NCBI GenBank assembly: GCA_963717155.1
Contig: OY970326.1
Span: 2,170,001-2,234,000 of the forward strand
Direction of reading: 5' to 3'
DNA length: 64,000 bases
Source: G963717155 sp963717155
GTDB taxonomy: Bacteria > Actinomycetota > Thermoleophilia > Gaiellales > JALYLC01
Shown here: piece after piece, positions 7,629 through 16,383 of the stretch
Numbering within the stretch: the first letter of the stretch is position 1
Layout: every line of letters begins with the position of its first letter
Translations under genes and position numbers: made by a program
Notes under the pieces: generated by a model
Told to the model about the DNA's origin: nothing
The model's database searches: none
What the model saw: the letters and a program-made list of their open reading frames with translations, nothing else

Positions 7629-10300
7629 GCCTCGACTTCGAAGGAACCCCGGTCGAGGTACGCCCGGGCGACAGCGTCGCATCGGCGGTCTTCCGCTCGG
7701 GCGTGCGCACGTTCTCGCGCAGCTTCAAGTACCACCGCCGGCGAGGCCTGTACTGCCTCTCCGGCGACTGCGCGAACTGCCTGCTGGAGGTCGACGGCGA
7801 GAGCGACGTCCGCTCCTGCCTGTGCGTCGCGCGCGACGGCATGACGGCGAAGCGCCAGGGAGCCTGGCCGAGCGTCGAGCGCGACCCGCTCGCGATCAAC
7901 GACCGCATGCACTGGGCGTTCCCGTCGGGCTTCTACTACAAGTCGCTGATCAAGCCGAAGTGGGCGTGGCCGAAGGTCGAGCCGATCATCCGCCAGGTCG
8001 CCGGCCGCGGCCGGGTCAACCTGACGGACGTGCCCCGCGACCTCGAGCGAGCGCACCTGCATCCCGACGTGCTCGTGATCGGCCTCGGCCCGGCCGGGCT
8101 GTCGGCCGCCCTCGGCGCCGCGGCCGCCGGCAAGCGCGTGTTCGCGATCGACGAGAACGAGCCCGGCTGGAAGCTTCCACCGGGTCCCGTCAAGGAGGCC
8201 GTCGCCCGCCTGGTCGCCGAGGCCCGCCGCGAGCCGCTGATCGAGCTCGCGCCATCGCACACCGCGGTCGGCATCTACGAGGGGCTCGAGGTGCCGGTGA
8301 TCGGCCCGAGCCTGCTCAACATGGTGCATCCGGGTGCGATCGTGGTCGCGACGGGTGCGTTCGAGCAGAACATCGTGTTCGCCGGAAACGAGGTGCCCGG
8401 TGTCTTCCTCGGCCGCGGCGCCGCCCGCCTGTCGGCCGCGCACGGGATCCGGGTCGGCGACAACGCGGTCGTGCTCGGGGGAACGCACGAGGCGCCGGCG
8501 CACACCGCGGCGCTCCGCGAGCAGGGAACCGCGATCGAGGCGGTCGTGCTGGCCGCGGGTGCCGACGACGCCGACTTCGAAGGCGCGCGCATCGTCCGCG
8601 GCACGGTGCAGGAGGCGCACGGACGCAAGGCCGTCAACGCGGTCACGGTCGCGCTGGCAGGAGGTGGCACCGAGCGCTTCACGTGCGACGTGCTCGCGCT
8701 CTCCGCGGGCTTCACGCCGCAGGAGAACCTGCTGCGCCAGACCTACGGCGAGCCGGTCTGGGCATGCGGCGACGTCGTCGCGCCGGGCCCCGTCGAGCAG
8801 GTGATCGCCGACGCTCGCAAGGTCGGAGCGGCGGCGGCGGGCGGCGAGCGCATCGAGCTGCCCGCACTCGGCACCAAGACGCAGGTCTGCGGATCCGACG
8901 GCTACGTCTGCATCTGCTACGACGTCACGGTCGGTGAGATCGAACGCTCGGTCAAGGAGGGCTTCCGCTCGACCGAGCTGCTCAAGCGCTACACGACGGC
9001 GACCATGGGCGCGTGCCAGGGACGGCTCTGCCACGGCCAGCTGCGCGAGCTGAGCGAGCGCTTCTCGCCCGGCGGCGACGCGCACCTGACGAGCGCGACG
9101 ACCGCGCGGCCGCCGGCGCGACCGCTGCGGCTCGAGGAGGCCGTTGCGGGCAACCGCCACCACCTCGAGCGACGCACGGGCCTCCACGACACCCACGTCG
9201 GGCTCGGTGCGCGCTTCCTGTGGGCCGGGCAGTGGAAGCGCGTCGAGCACTACGGCAGGCCCGGCGAGCCCGACCTGACCGCGATCCATCGCGAGTACCG
9301 CGCCGTGCGCGAGGGCGTCGGGATCATCGACGTCGGCACGCTCGGCAAGTTCCTCGTGACCGGGCCCGACGTCGTCGCCTTCCTCGAGCGGCTGTACCCG
9401 AACCGGGTCGGCGACCTCGAGCCGGGACGCCTGCGCTACGGCCTGCTGCTCGACGAGGGCGGCGTGATCCACGACGACGGAACGATCTGCCGGATCGACG
9501 AGCGGACCTTCTACCTGACGGTCACCACCTCGGGCGCCGAGGAGGCCGAGGCGATCATGCTCGACTGGCGCGAGACCTGGGGCCACGACGTGCACGTCGT
9601 GAACCAGACGTCCGCGATCGGAGCGATCAACGTGGCCGGCCCGAAGGCGCGGGAGGTCCTCTCGCGGGTCTGCGACGACGACATCTCGAAGGAGGCCTTC
9701 CCGTACCTCCGTCACCGCCGCATCACCGTCGCGGGCATCCCCTGCACCGCGATCCGGCTCGGCTTCGTCGGCGAGGTCGGGTGGGAGCTGCACCATCCCG
9801 CGTCGCGCTCGACCGAGCTCTGGGACGCGTTGCTCGAGGCCGGCGCCGCCGACGACATCACGCCGTTCGGGATCCAGGCCCAGCGGCTGCTCCGTCTCGA
9901 GAAGGGGCACATCATCGTCTCGCAGGACACCGATTTCGAGACGACGCCGTGGCATCTCGGCATGGAGTGGGCGGTCAAGCTCGACAAGGACGACTTCGTC
10001 GGGAAGGCCGCCCTGCTGCGCAAGAAGGACCGCAAGACCGAGAAGCTCGTCGGGTTCACCGTCGACAAGGGCGCAGACGCGCCCTGGGAAGGCGCGGCCG
10101 TGAAGGTCGACGGAAAGCTGTCCGGGCGTGTCGCCTCGTCGTGGTTCTCGCCGACGCTGGGCTACGGGGTCGGTCTCGCCTGGGTGCCGCCCGAGCGTGC
10201 CGTCGAGGGCCAGAGGCTGGCGCTCGGCACGAAGGACGCCGGCGCGACCGTGAAGTTCGGTGCGTTCTACGACCCCGAGGGAGTGAAGCTCCGTGCCTGA
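7625..10300 (+). CDS. soxA: Sarcosine oxidase alpha-like subunit with two Fe-S cysteine sets (MgdC type)
   Basis: 891 residues. The N-terminus carries a ferredoxin-like cysteine set (C44-x4-C49-x2-C52-x12-C65), then an NAD(P)/FAD Rossmann fold beginning VLVIGLGPAGLSA near residue 150. A BFD-like set follows (C429-x-C431-x32-C464-x4-C469). The C-terminal 340 residues are an aminomethyltransferase (GcvT-like) domain that would accept the methylene group on tetrahydrofolate and form 5,10-methylene-tetrahydrofolate. The corynebacterial oxidase, as I recall it, lacks these cysteines, so this protein probably passes electrons onward as a dehydrogenase rather than reducing oxygen. It overlaps soxD and soxG. 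N-methylglutamate or another N-methyl amino acid is the likely substrate. Confidence 0.93.
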   Translation: MSLDFEGTPVEVRPGDSVASAVFRSGVRTFSRSFKYHRRRGLYCLSGDCANCLLEVDGESDVRSCLCVARDGMTAKRQGAWPSVERDPLAINDRMHWAFPSGFYYKSLIKPKWAWPKVEPIIRQVAGRGRVNLTDVPRDLERAHLHPDVLVIGLGPAGLSAALGAAAAGKRVFAIDENEPGWKLPPGPVKEAVARLVAEARREPLIELAPSHTAVGIYEGLEVPVIGPSLLNMVHPGAIVVATGAFEQNIVFAGNEVPGVFLGRGAARLSAAHGIRVGDNAVVLGGTHEAPAHTAALREQGTAIEAVVLAAGADDADFEGARIVRGTVQEAHGRKAVNAVTVALAGGGTERFTCDVLALSAGFTPQENLLRQTYGEPVWACGDVVAPGPVEQVIADARKVGAAAAGGERIELPALGTKTQVCGSDGYVCICYDVTVGEIERSVKEGFRSTELLKRYTTATMGACQGRLCHGQLRELSERFSPGGDAHLTSATTARPPARPLRLEEAVAGNRHHLERRTGLHDTHVGLGARFLWAGQWKRVEHYGRPGEPDLTAIHREYRAVREGVGIIDVGTLGKFLVTGPDVVAFLERLYPNRVGDLEPGRLRYGLLLDEGGVIHDDGTICRIDERTFYLTVTTSGAEEAEAIMLDWRETWGHDVHVVNQTSAIGAINVAGPKAREVLSRVCDDDISKEAFPYLRHRRITVAGIPCTAIRLGFVGEVGWELHHPASRSTELWDALLEAGAADDITPFGIQAQRLLRLEKGHIIVSQDTDFETTPWHLGMEWAVKLDKDDFVGKAALLRKKDRKTEKLVGFTVDKGADAPWEGAAVKVDGKLSGRVASSWFSPTLGYGVGLAWVPPERAVEGQRLALGTKDAGATVKFGAFYDPEGVKLRA

Positions 10301-10796
10301 GCTGTGGGAGGTGGCAGGCGCGGCCAAGATCCGGCTCTTCGGGCCCAAGGACGCGCTCGACCGCGTCACGACGCCCGACGGCGTCGAGATGGGGCGCGTC
10401 GCACCCGACGAGCTCCTGTGGCTCGCCGACCCCGGTCGCGCCGAGGAGCTCGAGGCAGAGGGCAAGCGTCAGCTCGCGGGCGCCGGCCAGCGTGCGCTCG
10501 TCGTCGACAACAGCGACGGCTGGACCATGTTCTCGATCGTGGGCGACGGGCGTGCTGACGCGCTCGCCCGTCTGTCGAGCCTGCGACTGCCCGACCGTGG
10601 CTTCCGTCAGGGCAAGGTCGCCGAGGTGCCGGGCAAGGTCTTCGCCCGACCCGGCCGGATCGACCTGCTGTGTACGTCGGATGTCCGCTGGTTCGTCCAC
10701 GGCCGTCTCCTGCACGCATGCGCCGACCTCGGCCTCAGCGAGGGAACGCCGCCGGCCAGCGCCCCCGTGTCGCAGCGCGGCGAGGTGACGCAGTGA
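10293..10796 (+). CDS. soxG: Sarcosine oxidase gamma-like subunit (MgdD type)
   Basis: 167 residues resembling the gamma subunit, which is related to the tetrahydrofolate-binding GcvT fold. Segments such as ALVVDNSDGWTMFSI, PGKVFARPGRIDLLCTSD and WFVHGR follow the family pattern, in which a short conserved core sits between variable stretches. A GTG start at 10293 lies inside the end of soxA (eight-base overlap) and the stop overlaps soxB, so all four sox-like subunits are probably made in step. Family membership rests on context as well as sequence, since gamma subunits diverge quickly. Confidence 0.85.
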   Translation: MPELWEVAGAAKIRLFGPKDALDRVTTPDGVEMGRVAPDELLWLADPGRAEELEAEGKRQLAGAGQRALVVDNSDGWTMFSIVGDGRADALARLSSLRLPDRGFRQGKVAEVPGKVFARPGRIDLLCTSDVRWFVHGRLLHACADLGLSEGTPPASAPVSQRGEVTQ

Positions 10797-12004
10797 GCGG
10801 GCTCTTCAAGCTCCGCGAGTTCTGGCGTGACCACGCCCTGCAGCCGAGCTACGACGTCGTGATCATCGGCGGGGGCGCACACGGGCTGTCCACGGCATAC
10901 GAGCTCGCGGCCAAGCACGGCGTCAAGTCGGTCGCGGTGCTGGACAAGGCGTACATCGGTGCCGGCGGATCCGGCCGCAACACCACGATCCTGCGAGCCA
11001 ACTACAAGACGCCCGAGGGCATCGCCTTCTACAACGAGAGCCTCAAGATCTACCAGCAGCTCTCGCAGGAGCTCGACTTCAACCTGTTGCTCTCGACGCA
11101 CGGCCACCTGACGCTCGGGCACTCCGAGCGCTCGATCGCCGTGCAGCGCGAGCGTGCCGAGGCGAACCAGCTGATGGGCGTCGACTCGCACTTCGTCGAC
11201 TGGCCCGAGGTCGCCAAGCTGTGCCCCGAGCTCAACATGAGCCGCGACATCGCCTATCCCATCCTCGGTGCGCTCTATCACCCTCCGGGAGCGGTGATCC
11301 GTCACGACGCGGTCGTGTGGGGCTACGCGCGCAAGGCGGACGAGCACGGCGTGCACATCCACCAGGGTGTCGAGGTGACGGGCATCGACGTGGCGAACGG
11401 ACGCGTCACCGGCGTCCAGACCAATCGCGGCCCGATCCGCGCCGGCACCGTCATGTCGGCGGTCGCCGGCTGGACGACCACCGTGACCGACATGGTCGGC
11501 GTCGAGACACCGCTCACGAACCATCCGCTGCAGGCGTACGTGACCGAGCCCGTGAAGCCCGTCCTGAACAAGATCATCGTGTCAGCCGGCCTGCACGTCT
11601 ACGTGTCGCAGACGGACCGCGGGGAGTTCCTGATCGGCGCCGAGATCGAGCCGTACACGACGTACTCGACGCGGTCGACCTGGACGTTCGTCGAGCAGGC
11701 ATCCGCCAACGCGCTCGAGCTGTTCCCGTTCCTCGCGCGCCAGAAGATCCACCGCCAGTGGACGGGCTACTGCGACATGACGCCCGACTACAGCCCCGTC
11801 ATGGGGAAGACCGACGTCGAGGGATTCGTGCTCGACTCGGGCTGGGGCACCTGGGGCTTCAAGGCGTCGCCGATCTGCGGCGTGACGATGGCGCAGCTGA
11901 TCGCAACCGGCAGGGTTCCCGAGCTGATCGCGCCGTTCTCGCTCGACCGCTTCTCGACCGACACGATGGTGCCGGAGAAGGGCGCGGCCGCCGTCTCGCA
12001 CTGA
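10793..12004 (+). CDS. soxB: Sarcosine oxidase beta-like subunit, FAD-dependent amine oxidoreductase (MgdA type)
   Basis: 403 residues of the DAO/glycine-oxidase fold. The FAD-binding motif VVIIGGGAHGLSTAYELA opens the protein, followed by GAGGSGRNTTILRANY, which matches the beta subunit around its flavin site. The RHDAVVWGYARKA helix, MTPDYSPVMGK and SGWGTWGFKASP near the C-terminus complete the pattern. It would oxidise the secondary amine and hand the methylene group to soxA. The GTG at 10793 overlaps the soxG stop (GTGA); longer frames upstream lie inside soxG. This is the last gene of the catalytic set. A gmaS (gamma-glutamylmethylamide synthetase), which often accompanies such genes, is not in the window. 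Confidence 0.93.
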   Translation: MSGLFKLREFWRDHALQPSYDVVIIGGGAHGLSTAYELAAKHGVKSVAVLDKAYIGAGGSGRNTTILRANYKTPEGIAFYNESLKIYQQLSQELDFNLLLSTHGHLTLGHSERSIAVQRERAEANQLMGVDSHFVDWPEVAKLCPELNMSRDIAYPILGALYHPPGAVIRHDAVVWGYARKADEHGVHIHQGVEVTGIDVANGRVTGVQTNRGPIRAGTVMSAVAGWTTTVTDMVGVETPLTNHPLQAYVTEPVKPVLNKIIVSAGLHVYVSQTDRGEFLIGAEIEPYTTYSTRSTWTFVEQASANALELFPFLARQKIHRQWTGYCDMTPDYSPVMGKTDVEGFVLDSGWGTWGFKASPICGVTMAQLIATGRVPELIAPFSLDRFSTDTMVPEKGAAAVSH

Positions 12005-12011
12005 GGAGCCC

Positions 12012-12527
12012 ATGCGAGCGACCGTGCGCATCGAGCCGTGGGGTGAGGAGGATCTTCCGCTGCTGCAGAGGTGCCTCGGCGACCCGGCGATGATGGAGCA
12101 CCTCGGCGGCCCCATGAGCCCCGAGGAGATCGTCGAGCGCCAGCGGCGCTACGAGCGGCTGCCGGCCAGCAGGAAGGGTCGGATGTTCAGGATTGTCGAG
12201 GCCGCCACGGGCGAGGGCGCCGGCTCGGTCGGCTACTGGGAGCGCGAGTCGAGCGAGGGCCTGGTATACGAGACGGGTTGGTTGGTACTGCCGGCGTTCC
12301 AGGGACGCTCCGTCGCGACGAGCGCGACCGCACAGGTGATCGAAGCGGCGAGGGCCGAGGGCAAGCATCGGTTCCTCTACGCGTATCCGTCGGTCGACAA
12401 TGCGCCGTCGAATGCAATCTGCCGCAAGCTCGGCTTCACGCTGATCCGCGTGAGCGAGTACGAGTATCCGAAGGACAGCGGCAACATCCTCCGCTGCAAC
12501 GACTGGCGACTCGACCTCTTCGGGTGA
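12012..12527 (+). CDS. GNAT-family N-acetyltransferase
   Basis: 171 residues with the GNAT order: an N-terminal strand (VRIEPWGEEDLPLL), the acetyl-CoA-binding turn in PAFQGRSVATSATAQV (a relaxed Q/RxxGxA motif), and the NAPSNAICRKLGF segment common in RimJ/RimL-like members. It transfers an acetyl group from acetyl-CoA to an amine; the substrate is unknown. It starts seven bases after soxB in the same direction, so it may be the last gene of the glx-sox operon, perhaps acting on a related amine. A role in that pathway is a guess from position only. Confidence 0.85.
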   Translation: MRATVRIEPWGEEDLPLLQRCLGDPAMMEHLGGPMSPEEIVERQRRYERLPASRKGRMFRIVEAATGEGAGSVGYWERESSEGLVYETGWLVLPAFQGRSVATSATAQVIEAARAEGKHRFLYAYPSVDNAPSNAICRKLGFTLIRVSEYEYPKDSGNILRCNDWRLDLFG

Positions 12528-12543
12528 GCGCCCGAGTCTACGG

Positions 12544-13878
12544 CTAGGCGACGTGCTTCGCGGCGAGCCCCGGAAGGCCGTCCGGCACGGAGCGCGGCCT
12601 CGGCCGCGACCCGAGCAGCACGCCGTCGAGCTCGTCGCCGAGATCCTCGTTCGCGCGTCCGTCGAGCAAGGCCGCCAGCAGCGTCGCGCGAGCGGCGCCG
12701 TCGATCTCGTCCTCGAGGAGCTCCAGCTCCTCGGGCGGAAGCTCGACCTGCCCCGAGACCACGGCCGCCGCGTACGAGAGGCGCTCGACGATGCGCACGC
12801 GCTCGCCGGCCGTCGGGCCTCGCAGCGCCGCGACGCGCAGTGCGACGGCGTGGTCGCCGACGCGCGCGCCATCGAGCAGCACGCGCAGGATCGCGAGGCT
12901 CGACGCGAGGCGCCCGATATTCCCGTGCGCCGCGACGACGCCGGCCGCATGCTGCGCGAGCGCGAGCTCGAGTCGTATCGGCGTAGGAGCGGCGAGAGCC
13001 GCCGAGAGTGCCCGTGCGGTCGCGAGCGAGTTCGCGTCGAGCCGCACCGCGTCGCCATGTGGCGTCGCAGCCGCGAGGGGCGGCAGCGCCCGCACGCTGC
13101 GATGTGCTCCGTCGACCGCCTCGAACAGCAGCGGACCCGCCGCGACGCGAGCGCCGGAAGCGAGGCGCAGGGCGGTGACCATCTGCCCGGCGAGCTCGGC
13201 CGCGTCGCGATGCGACTCGCCCTTGCGGACGCTCAGCTCGAGATCCAGGTAGAGGAGCTGGTCCGGCTCCCGCCCGAAGCCCTCCGGCACCAGGCCGGAA
13301 GCCTCGGGCCAGCGCGCGCCGATCTCGCCGAGCGAGGCCCGGCGGACGGTGACGCCGGCTCCCAGGTCGGCGGGCGGGTTCGACAGGAGCAGACCCGCGA
13401 GCGGCGTGAAGGCCGAGACGCGCGTCTCGGCTGCGGTCACCCCGCGCTCGACGGCGCCGTACACGGCGTCGAATGCGGCCACGTCGAAGTCGAAGCCGTC
13501 GCAGCGCTCGGCGACGCCGACCAGCAGCGGTACGAGCACCGACCGGCGGACCGCCTCGGAGGTGCGCGTTGCACCGGGCGCGTGCGTCTCGGCATAGGCC
13601 AGCACGCCCGGATCGGCCTCGAGCGCCATGAGCGCGGCGCGTCCATCGGCGAGATCGAGCAGGCGCTCGGCGCGCTCCTCGATGTACGCCCGGTAGAGCG
13701 GCCGGTAGTCGTACAGGCGCGGTCCTCCCGCGCCACCGCCCCCGCCGAGCGCGAACGGCACCTCCTGCCCGCGTGCGACGTCGGCGGCGAGCACGCTGAA
13801 GGCGGCCTGCACGAAGTGCTCGAGCGGCCGGCGGAGCTCGGGGCGCAGCACCGACGATGGTGGGACGAGCAGCGTCAC
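12544..13878 (-). CDS. Unknown protein with a HEPN-like C-terminal region
   Basis: About 444 residues, mostly helical and rich in Ala, Leu and Arg. Residues roughly 300-420 show the layout of Apea-type HEPN domains: a helix of regularly spaced Leu, a RVAALRGPTAGERVRI turn, then SYAAAVVSGQ where active HEPN RNases carry RSxxVHG. The Arg and His of the catalytic motif are missing, so any RNase activity is unlikely. The GTG at 13878 is chosen because an AAGGGGG stretch lies just upstream; the longer frame overlaps the lipoate-ligase-like gene. It lies 46 bases downstream of that gene on the same strand. I cannot name a function. Confidence 0.7.
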   Translation of the reverse strand: MTLLVPPSSVLRPELRRPLEHFVQAAFSVLAADVARGQEVPFALGGGGGAGGPRLYDYRPLYRAYIEERAERLLDLADGRAALMALEADPGVLAYAETHAPGATRTSEAVRRSVLVPLLVGVAERCDGFDFDVAAFDAVYGAVERGVTAAETRVSAFTPLAGLLLSNPPADLGAGVTVRRASLGEIGARWPEASGLVPEGFGREPDQLLYLDLELSVRKGESHRDAAELAGQMVTALRLASGARVAAGPLLFEAVDGAHRSVRALPPLAAATPHGDAVRLDANSLATARALSAALAAPTPIRLELALAQHAAGVVAAHGNIGRLASSLAILRVLLDGARVGDHAVALRVAALRGPTAGERVRIVERLSYAAAVVSGQVELPPEELELLEDEIDGAARATLLAALLDGRANEDLGDELDGVLLGSRPRPRSVPDGLPGLAAKHVA

Positions 13879-13924
13879 CCTGGCCCCCTTCGCGGACCGG
13901 ACCCGCGTTCCTGCCCAGGGGCCC

Positions 13925-14605
13925 TCAGGACGGGGTCCAGACGTCGCCGAGCGCCTCCGGCAGGCGAGGCCCGATCGGCCCGAGCACCGCGGTCTCCGAG
14001 AGGCGGGCGCGCAGATCGTCACGGGCCGCACCGTCCAGCCAGAGGAGATCGGCGAGGGCTCCCCGATCTCCCGTGAGGTAGGCGGCTGCCTGCAGCAGCG
14101 CGGCGCCCCGGCGCCGGCGCTGGGCCAGGCCGACGAGCTTGCGGCCGCGCGAGTCGAGCAGCTCGTAGGGGCCGTGTCCCGCGAAGCAGGCGATGCGCGC
14201 TGCCTCGCGCGCGGCCTCGTCTCGCTGCCGGAGCTGCGTCGGCTCCATCCAGCCGAGGCCTTCGACACCGAGCCGCGCGAGTGCCTCGAGCAGCCTCACC
14301 GCGAGCCAGCGATAGCTCTCCGTGACGTCGTCGAGAATGCGCTCGTCGCCGGGGGGAAGCGCGATGTCGAGCATCAGGTAGTCGCCGTCGCACAGGACCG
14401 CGCCCCCACCCGTGCCGCGCCGCACGAGCGCGATCCCGTCGGGCGGCAGCCAGCCTTCGGGCGGCCGCTGGCCGGATCCGAGGACGAGCGCGGGTACGGT
14501 CGGACGAGACCACGACCCGCGCGGCACGCCGTCGGCGATCGTCGCGTCGAGCAGCTCGAGCGGCCGCGGAATGAGCTCCGCCGCCGGGGCACGCTCGACG
14601 ATCAC
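13925..14605 (-). CDS. Lipoate-protein ligase A-like protein
   Basis: 226 residues of the biotin/lipoate ligase fold. The signature RRGTGGGAVLCDGDYL corresponds to the family's RRxTGGGxVxHD lipoate-binding loop, and GRKLVGLAQRRRRGAALLQ carries the invariant lysine (KLVG) that binds the acyl carboxylate. ACFAGHGPYEL fits the substrate pocket. It may attach lipoate or octanoate to dehydrogenase or glycine-cleavage H proteins, or act as an amidotransferase; sequence alone does not decide. The GTG start overlaps the stop of the CDF transporter gene (GTGA), so the two are coupled, though no functional link is evident. Confidence 0.85.
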   Translation of the reverse strand: MIVERAPAAELIPRPLELLDATIADGVPRGSWSRPTVPALVLGSGQRPPEGWLPPDGIALVRRGTGGGAVLCDGDYLMLDIALPPGDERILDDVTESYRWLAVRLLEALARLGVEGLGWMEPTQLRQRDEAAREAARIACFAGHGPYELLDSRGRKLVGLAQRRRRGAALLQAAAYLTGDRGALADLLWLDGAARDDLRARLSETAVLGPIGPRLPEALGDVWTPS

Positions 14606-15981
14606 GCGTCGGCCGCCGCCCGGGCCGAGACCTCCACGATGACGTCGGCCAGATCGGGAACGGCCTCGCGGACCGCGTCCTCGACGAGACCGGCCAGGAC
14701 GTGCGCCTCGCGGACGGACGTCGATGGATCGGCCTCGAGCGCACAGACGGCCACGAGCCGGTCATCCTGGCGCCAGAGCTCGACGAGGCACGGGGCCCCG
14801 GCGGCCGCCTCCGCCGCAGCGGACGCCGCAGCCGCGCGCTCCGACTCGATCGCGGTCACCTCGCGCGCCTTCTGCGCCTCCGGCGCGAACGGCTCGAGGT
14901 GGATGTGGACATCGCCCACTGCCAGATCGCGCGCGATCTCTGCGCGCAGCCGCTCGAGCGTCGCCTCGACGCCGCCGAGAGTGTCACCTTCTGCGACGCG
15001 TGCGTGCAACGTCACCTCGCGGCGGCGCCCGTCGGCGAGCACCGCGATGTTGTGCACCTCCATCACGCCTGGGACGCGCAGGGCCGCGGCTGCGACGCGC
15101 TCTGCGGCGCGCTCGCCCCGGTCCGTCGGCTCGACGTGCACGGTCACGGACGTCCTGGCGACGCCCTGCTCGACTGCCTGCTCCACGGCCTGCTCGACGG
15201 CATCGGTCGTCTCGTGGCTGCGCTCGAGCCCGCTGAGCCGGGGAACGCCGATCACCACGTCGGCGAAGACCTCGCCGCCGCTCTCGCGCACGCGCACGGC
15301 TCGCACCTCCTCGACGCCCGGTACGCCGAGCGCAGCCTCGGCGATCCGCCGATCGAGACCTGCCGGCGCTCGATCCATCAGCGCTCCGACGTTGCGTGCG
15401 GCGAGCGACACCGCGACGACGAGCACGATCGCCGACACGACGAGCGCCGCGATCGCGTCGCCGCCGGGATGTCCGTTGGCCGCCAGCACGAGCCCGATGA
15501 GCACCGCGAGCGATCCCGCGAAGTCGGTCGCGAAGTGCCACGAGTTGGCATACAGCGCGGCGCTGTGCTCGGCTCGCGCCGTACGCCGGGCAACCGTCGC
15601 CCGTGATGCGTCGACCGCCAGGACGAACAGCATCAGCGCGATGCCGATGCCGGTCGAGTGCGGACCTTCCCCCTGTGCCTGGAGGCGGCCGATCGCCTCG
15701 ATCGCGATCCAGACCGCTGCGGCGACGAGCAGTAGAGCCTCGGCGAGCGCTCCGAGGTGCTGCGCCTTGCCATGCCCGTACTGGTGGCCCTGGTCGGCGG
15801 GTCGCTCGGCGACGGTGATCGCGTACAGCGTCAGGAGTGCCGCGAACGAGTCGGCCGCCGAGTGGACGGCCTCGGCGAGCACGCCGAGGCTGCCCGTCGC
15901 GACCCCGACGAGGACCTTGATGCCGACGAGAAAGATCGCGGCAGCGAGCGACACGACGGCTGCGCGGCGGCTTGGCGACAC
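14602..15981 (-). CDS. Cation diffusion facilitator (CDF) metal exporter with long cytoplasmic tail
   Basis: 459 residues. The first 210 contain about six membrane helices with the two metal-binding motifs of the CDF family, HSAADS in helix 2 and HFATDF in helix 5, predicting proton-driven export of zinc, cobalt, iron or manganese. The tail is unusually long: after the first ZT-dimer-like domain (around VPGVEEVRAVRV) there is a second similar unit (VPGVMEVHNIAVL) and a third, more diverged segment to the C-terminus, where most family members have one. A short EQAVEQAVEQ repeat joins the first two. Metal specificity cannot be told. Confidence 0.9.
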   Translation of the reverse strand: MSPSRRAAVVSLAAAIFLVGIKVLVGVATGSLGVLAEAVHSAADSFAALLTLYAITVAERPADQGHQYGHGKAQHLGALAEALLLVAAAVWIAIEAIGRLQAQGEGPHSTGIGIALMLFVLAVDASRATVARRTARAEHSAALYANSWHFATDFAGSLAVLIGLVLAANGHPGGDAIAALVVSAIVLVVAVSLAARNVGALMDRAPAGLDRRIAEAALGVPGVEEVRAVRVRESGGEVFADVVIGVPRLSGLERSHETTDAVEQAVEQAVEQGVARTSVTVHVEPTDRGERAAERVAAAALRVPGVMEVHNIAVLADGRRREVTLHARVAEGDTLGGVEATLERLRAEIARDLAVGDVHIHLEPFAPEAQKAREVTAIESERAAAASAAAEAAAGAPCLVELWRQDDRLVAVCALEADPSTSVREAHVLAGLVEDAVREAVPDLADVIVEVSARAAADA

Positions 15982-16018
15982 GCGGCCATGGTAGTTCGGC
16001 TCGTCCTGGCCGCTCGCC

Positions 16019-16324
16019 TCAGCTGAGCTGGGAGACGAGCTTCCAGGCGACGTTGCCGTCGTTCGGGTCGACCACGAGGCGAACGCCGTACGTGGCGGGC
16101 TCGTTCGTGCGTACCTCGCACAGGAAGAGGCGCCGCGAGCTGCGGTGGCAGCGCGCGGCGATCGCGTGGAACGTCTTGTCGTGCTGCTGGTGCGCGACGC
16201 GATTCATCTGCACCTGCAGCTGACGCGCCATCGAGCGCTCGTCGCCGGTCGACGCGATCGCGGGCGCCGCGCTGGCGAGCGCCGTCAGGAGAGCGGCGGC
16301 TGCGACGAGGCTGCGTGCGTTCAC
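16019..16324 (-). CDS. Small secreted protein of unknown function
   Basis: 101 residues from a GTG at 16324, with a clear signal peptide (MNARSLVAAAALLTALASA, cleavage around APAIA). The mature part of about 77 residues holds two cysteines (ARCHRS and FLCEV) that could form one disulfide, and ends in a beta-rich VRLVVDPNDGNVAWKLV stretch. It resembles nothing I can name. It lies between the CDF exporter and the M20 hydrolase on the same strand, with 37 and 59 bases on either side. Confidence 0.65.
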   Translation of the reverse strand: MNARSLVAAAALLTALASAAPAIASTGDERSMARQLQVQMNRVAHQQHDKTFHAIAARCHRSSRRLFLCEVRTNEPATYGVRLVVDPNDGNVAWKLVSQLS

Positions 16325-16383
16325 GGCGCCACAGTCTCACGGGCCCGGCGATCCCACAACCTCCCGGATGGGGGATGCGCACG

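Noticed and set aside
12544..13878. An active HEPN RNase as part of a toxin-antitoxin or defence system
   Set aside because: The catalytic Arg and His are absent and the neighbours are housekeeping genes.
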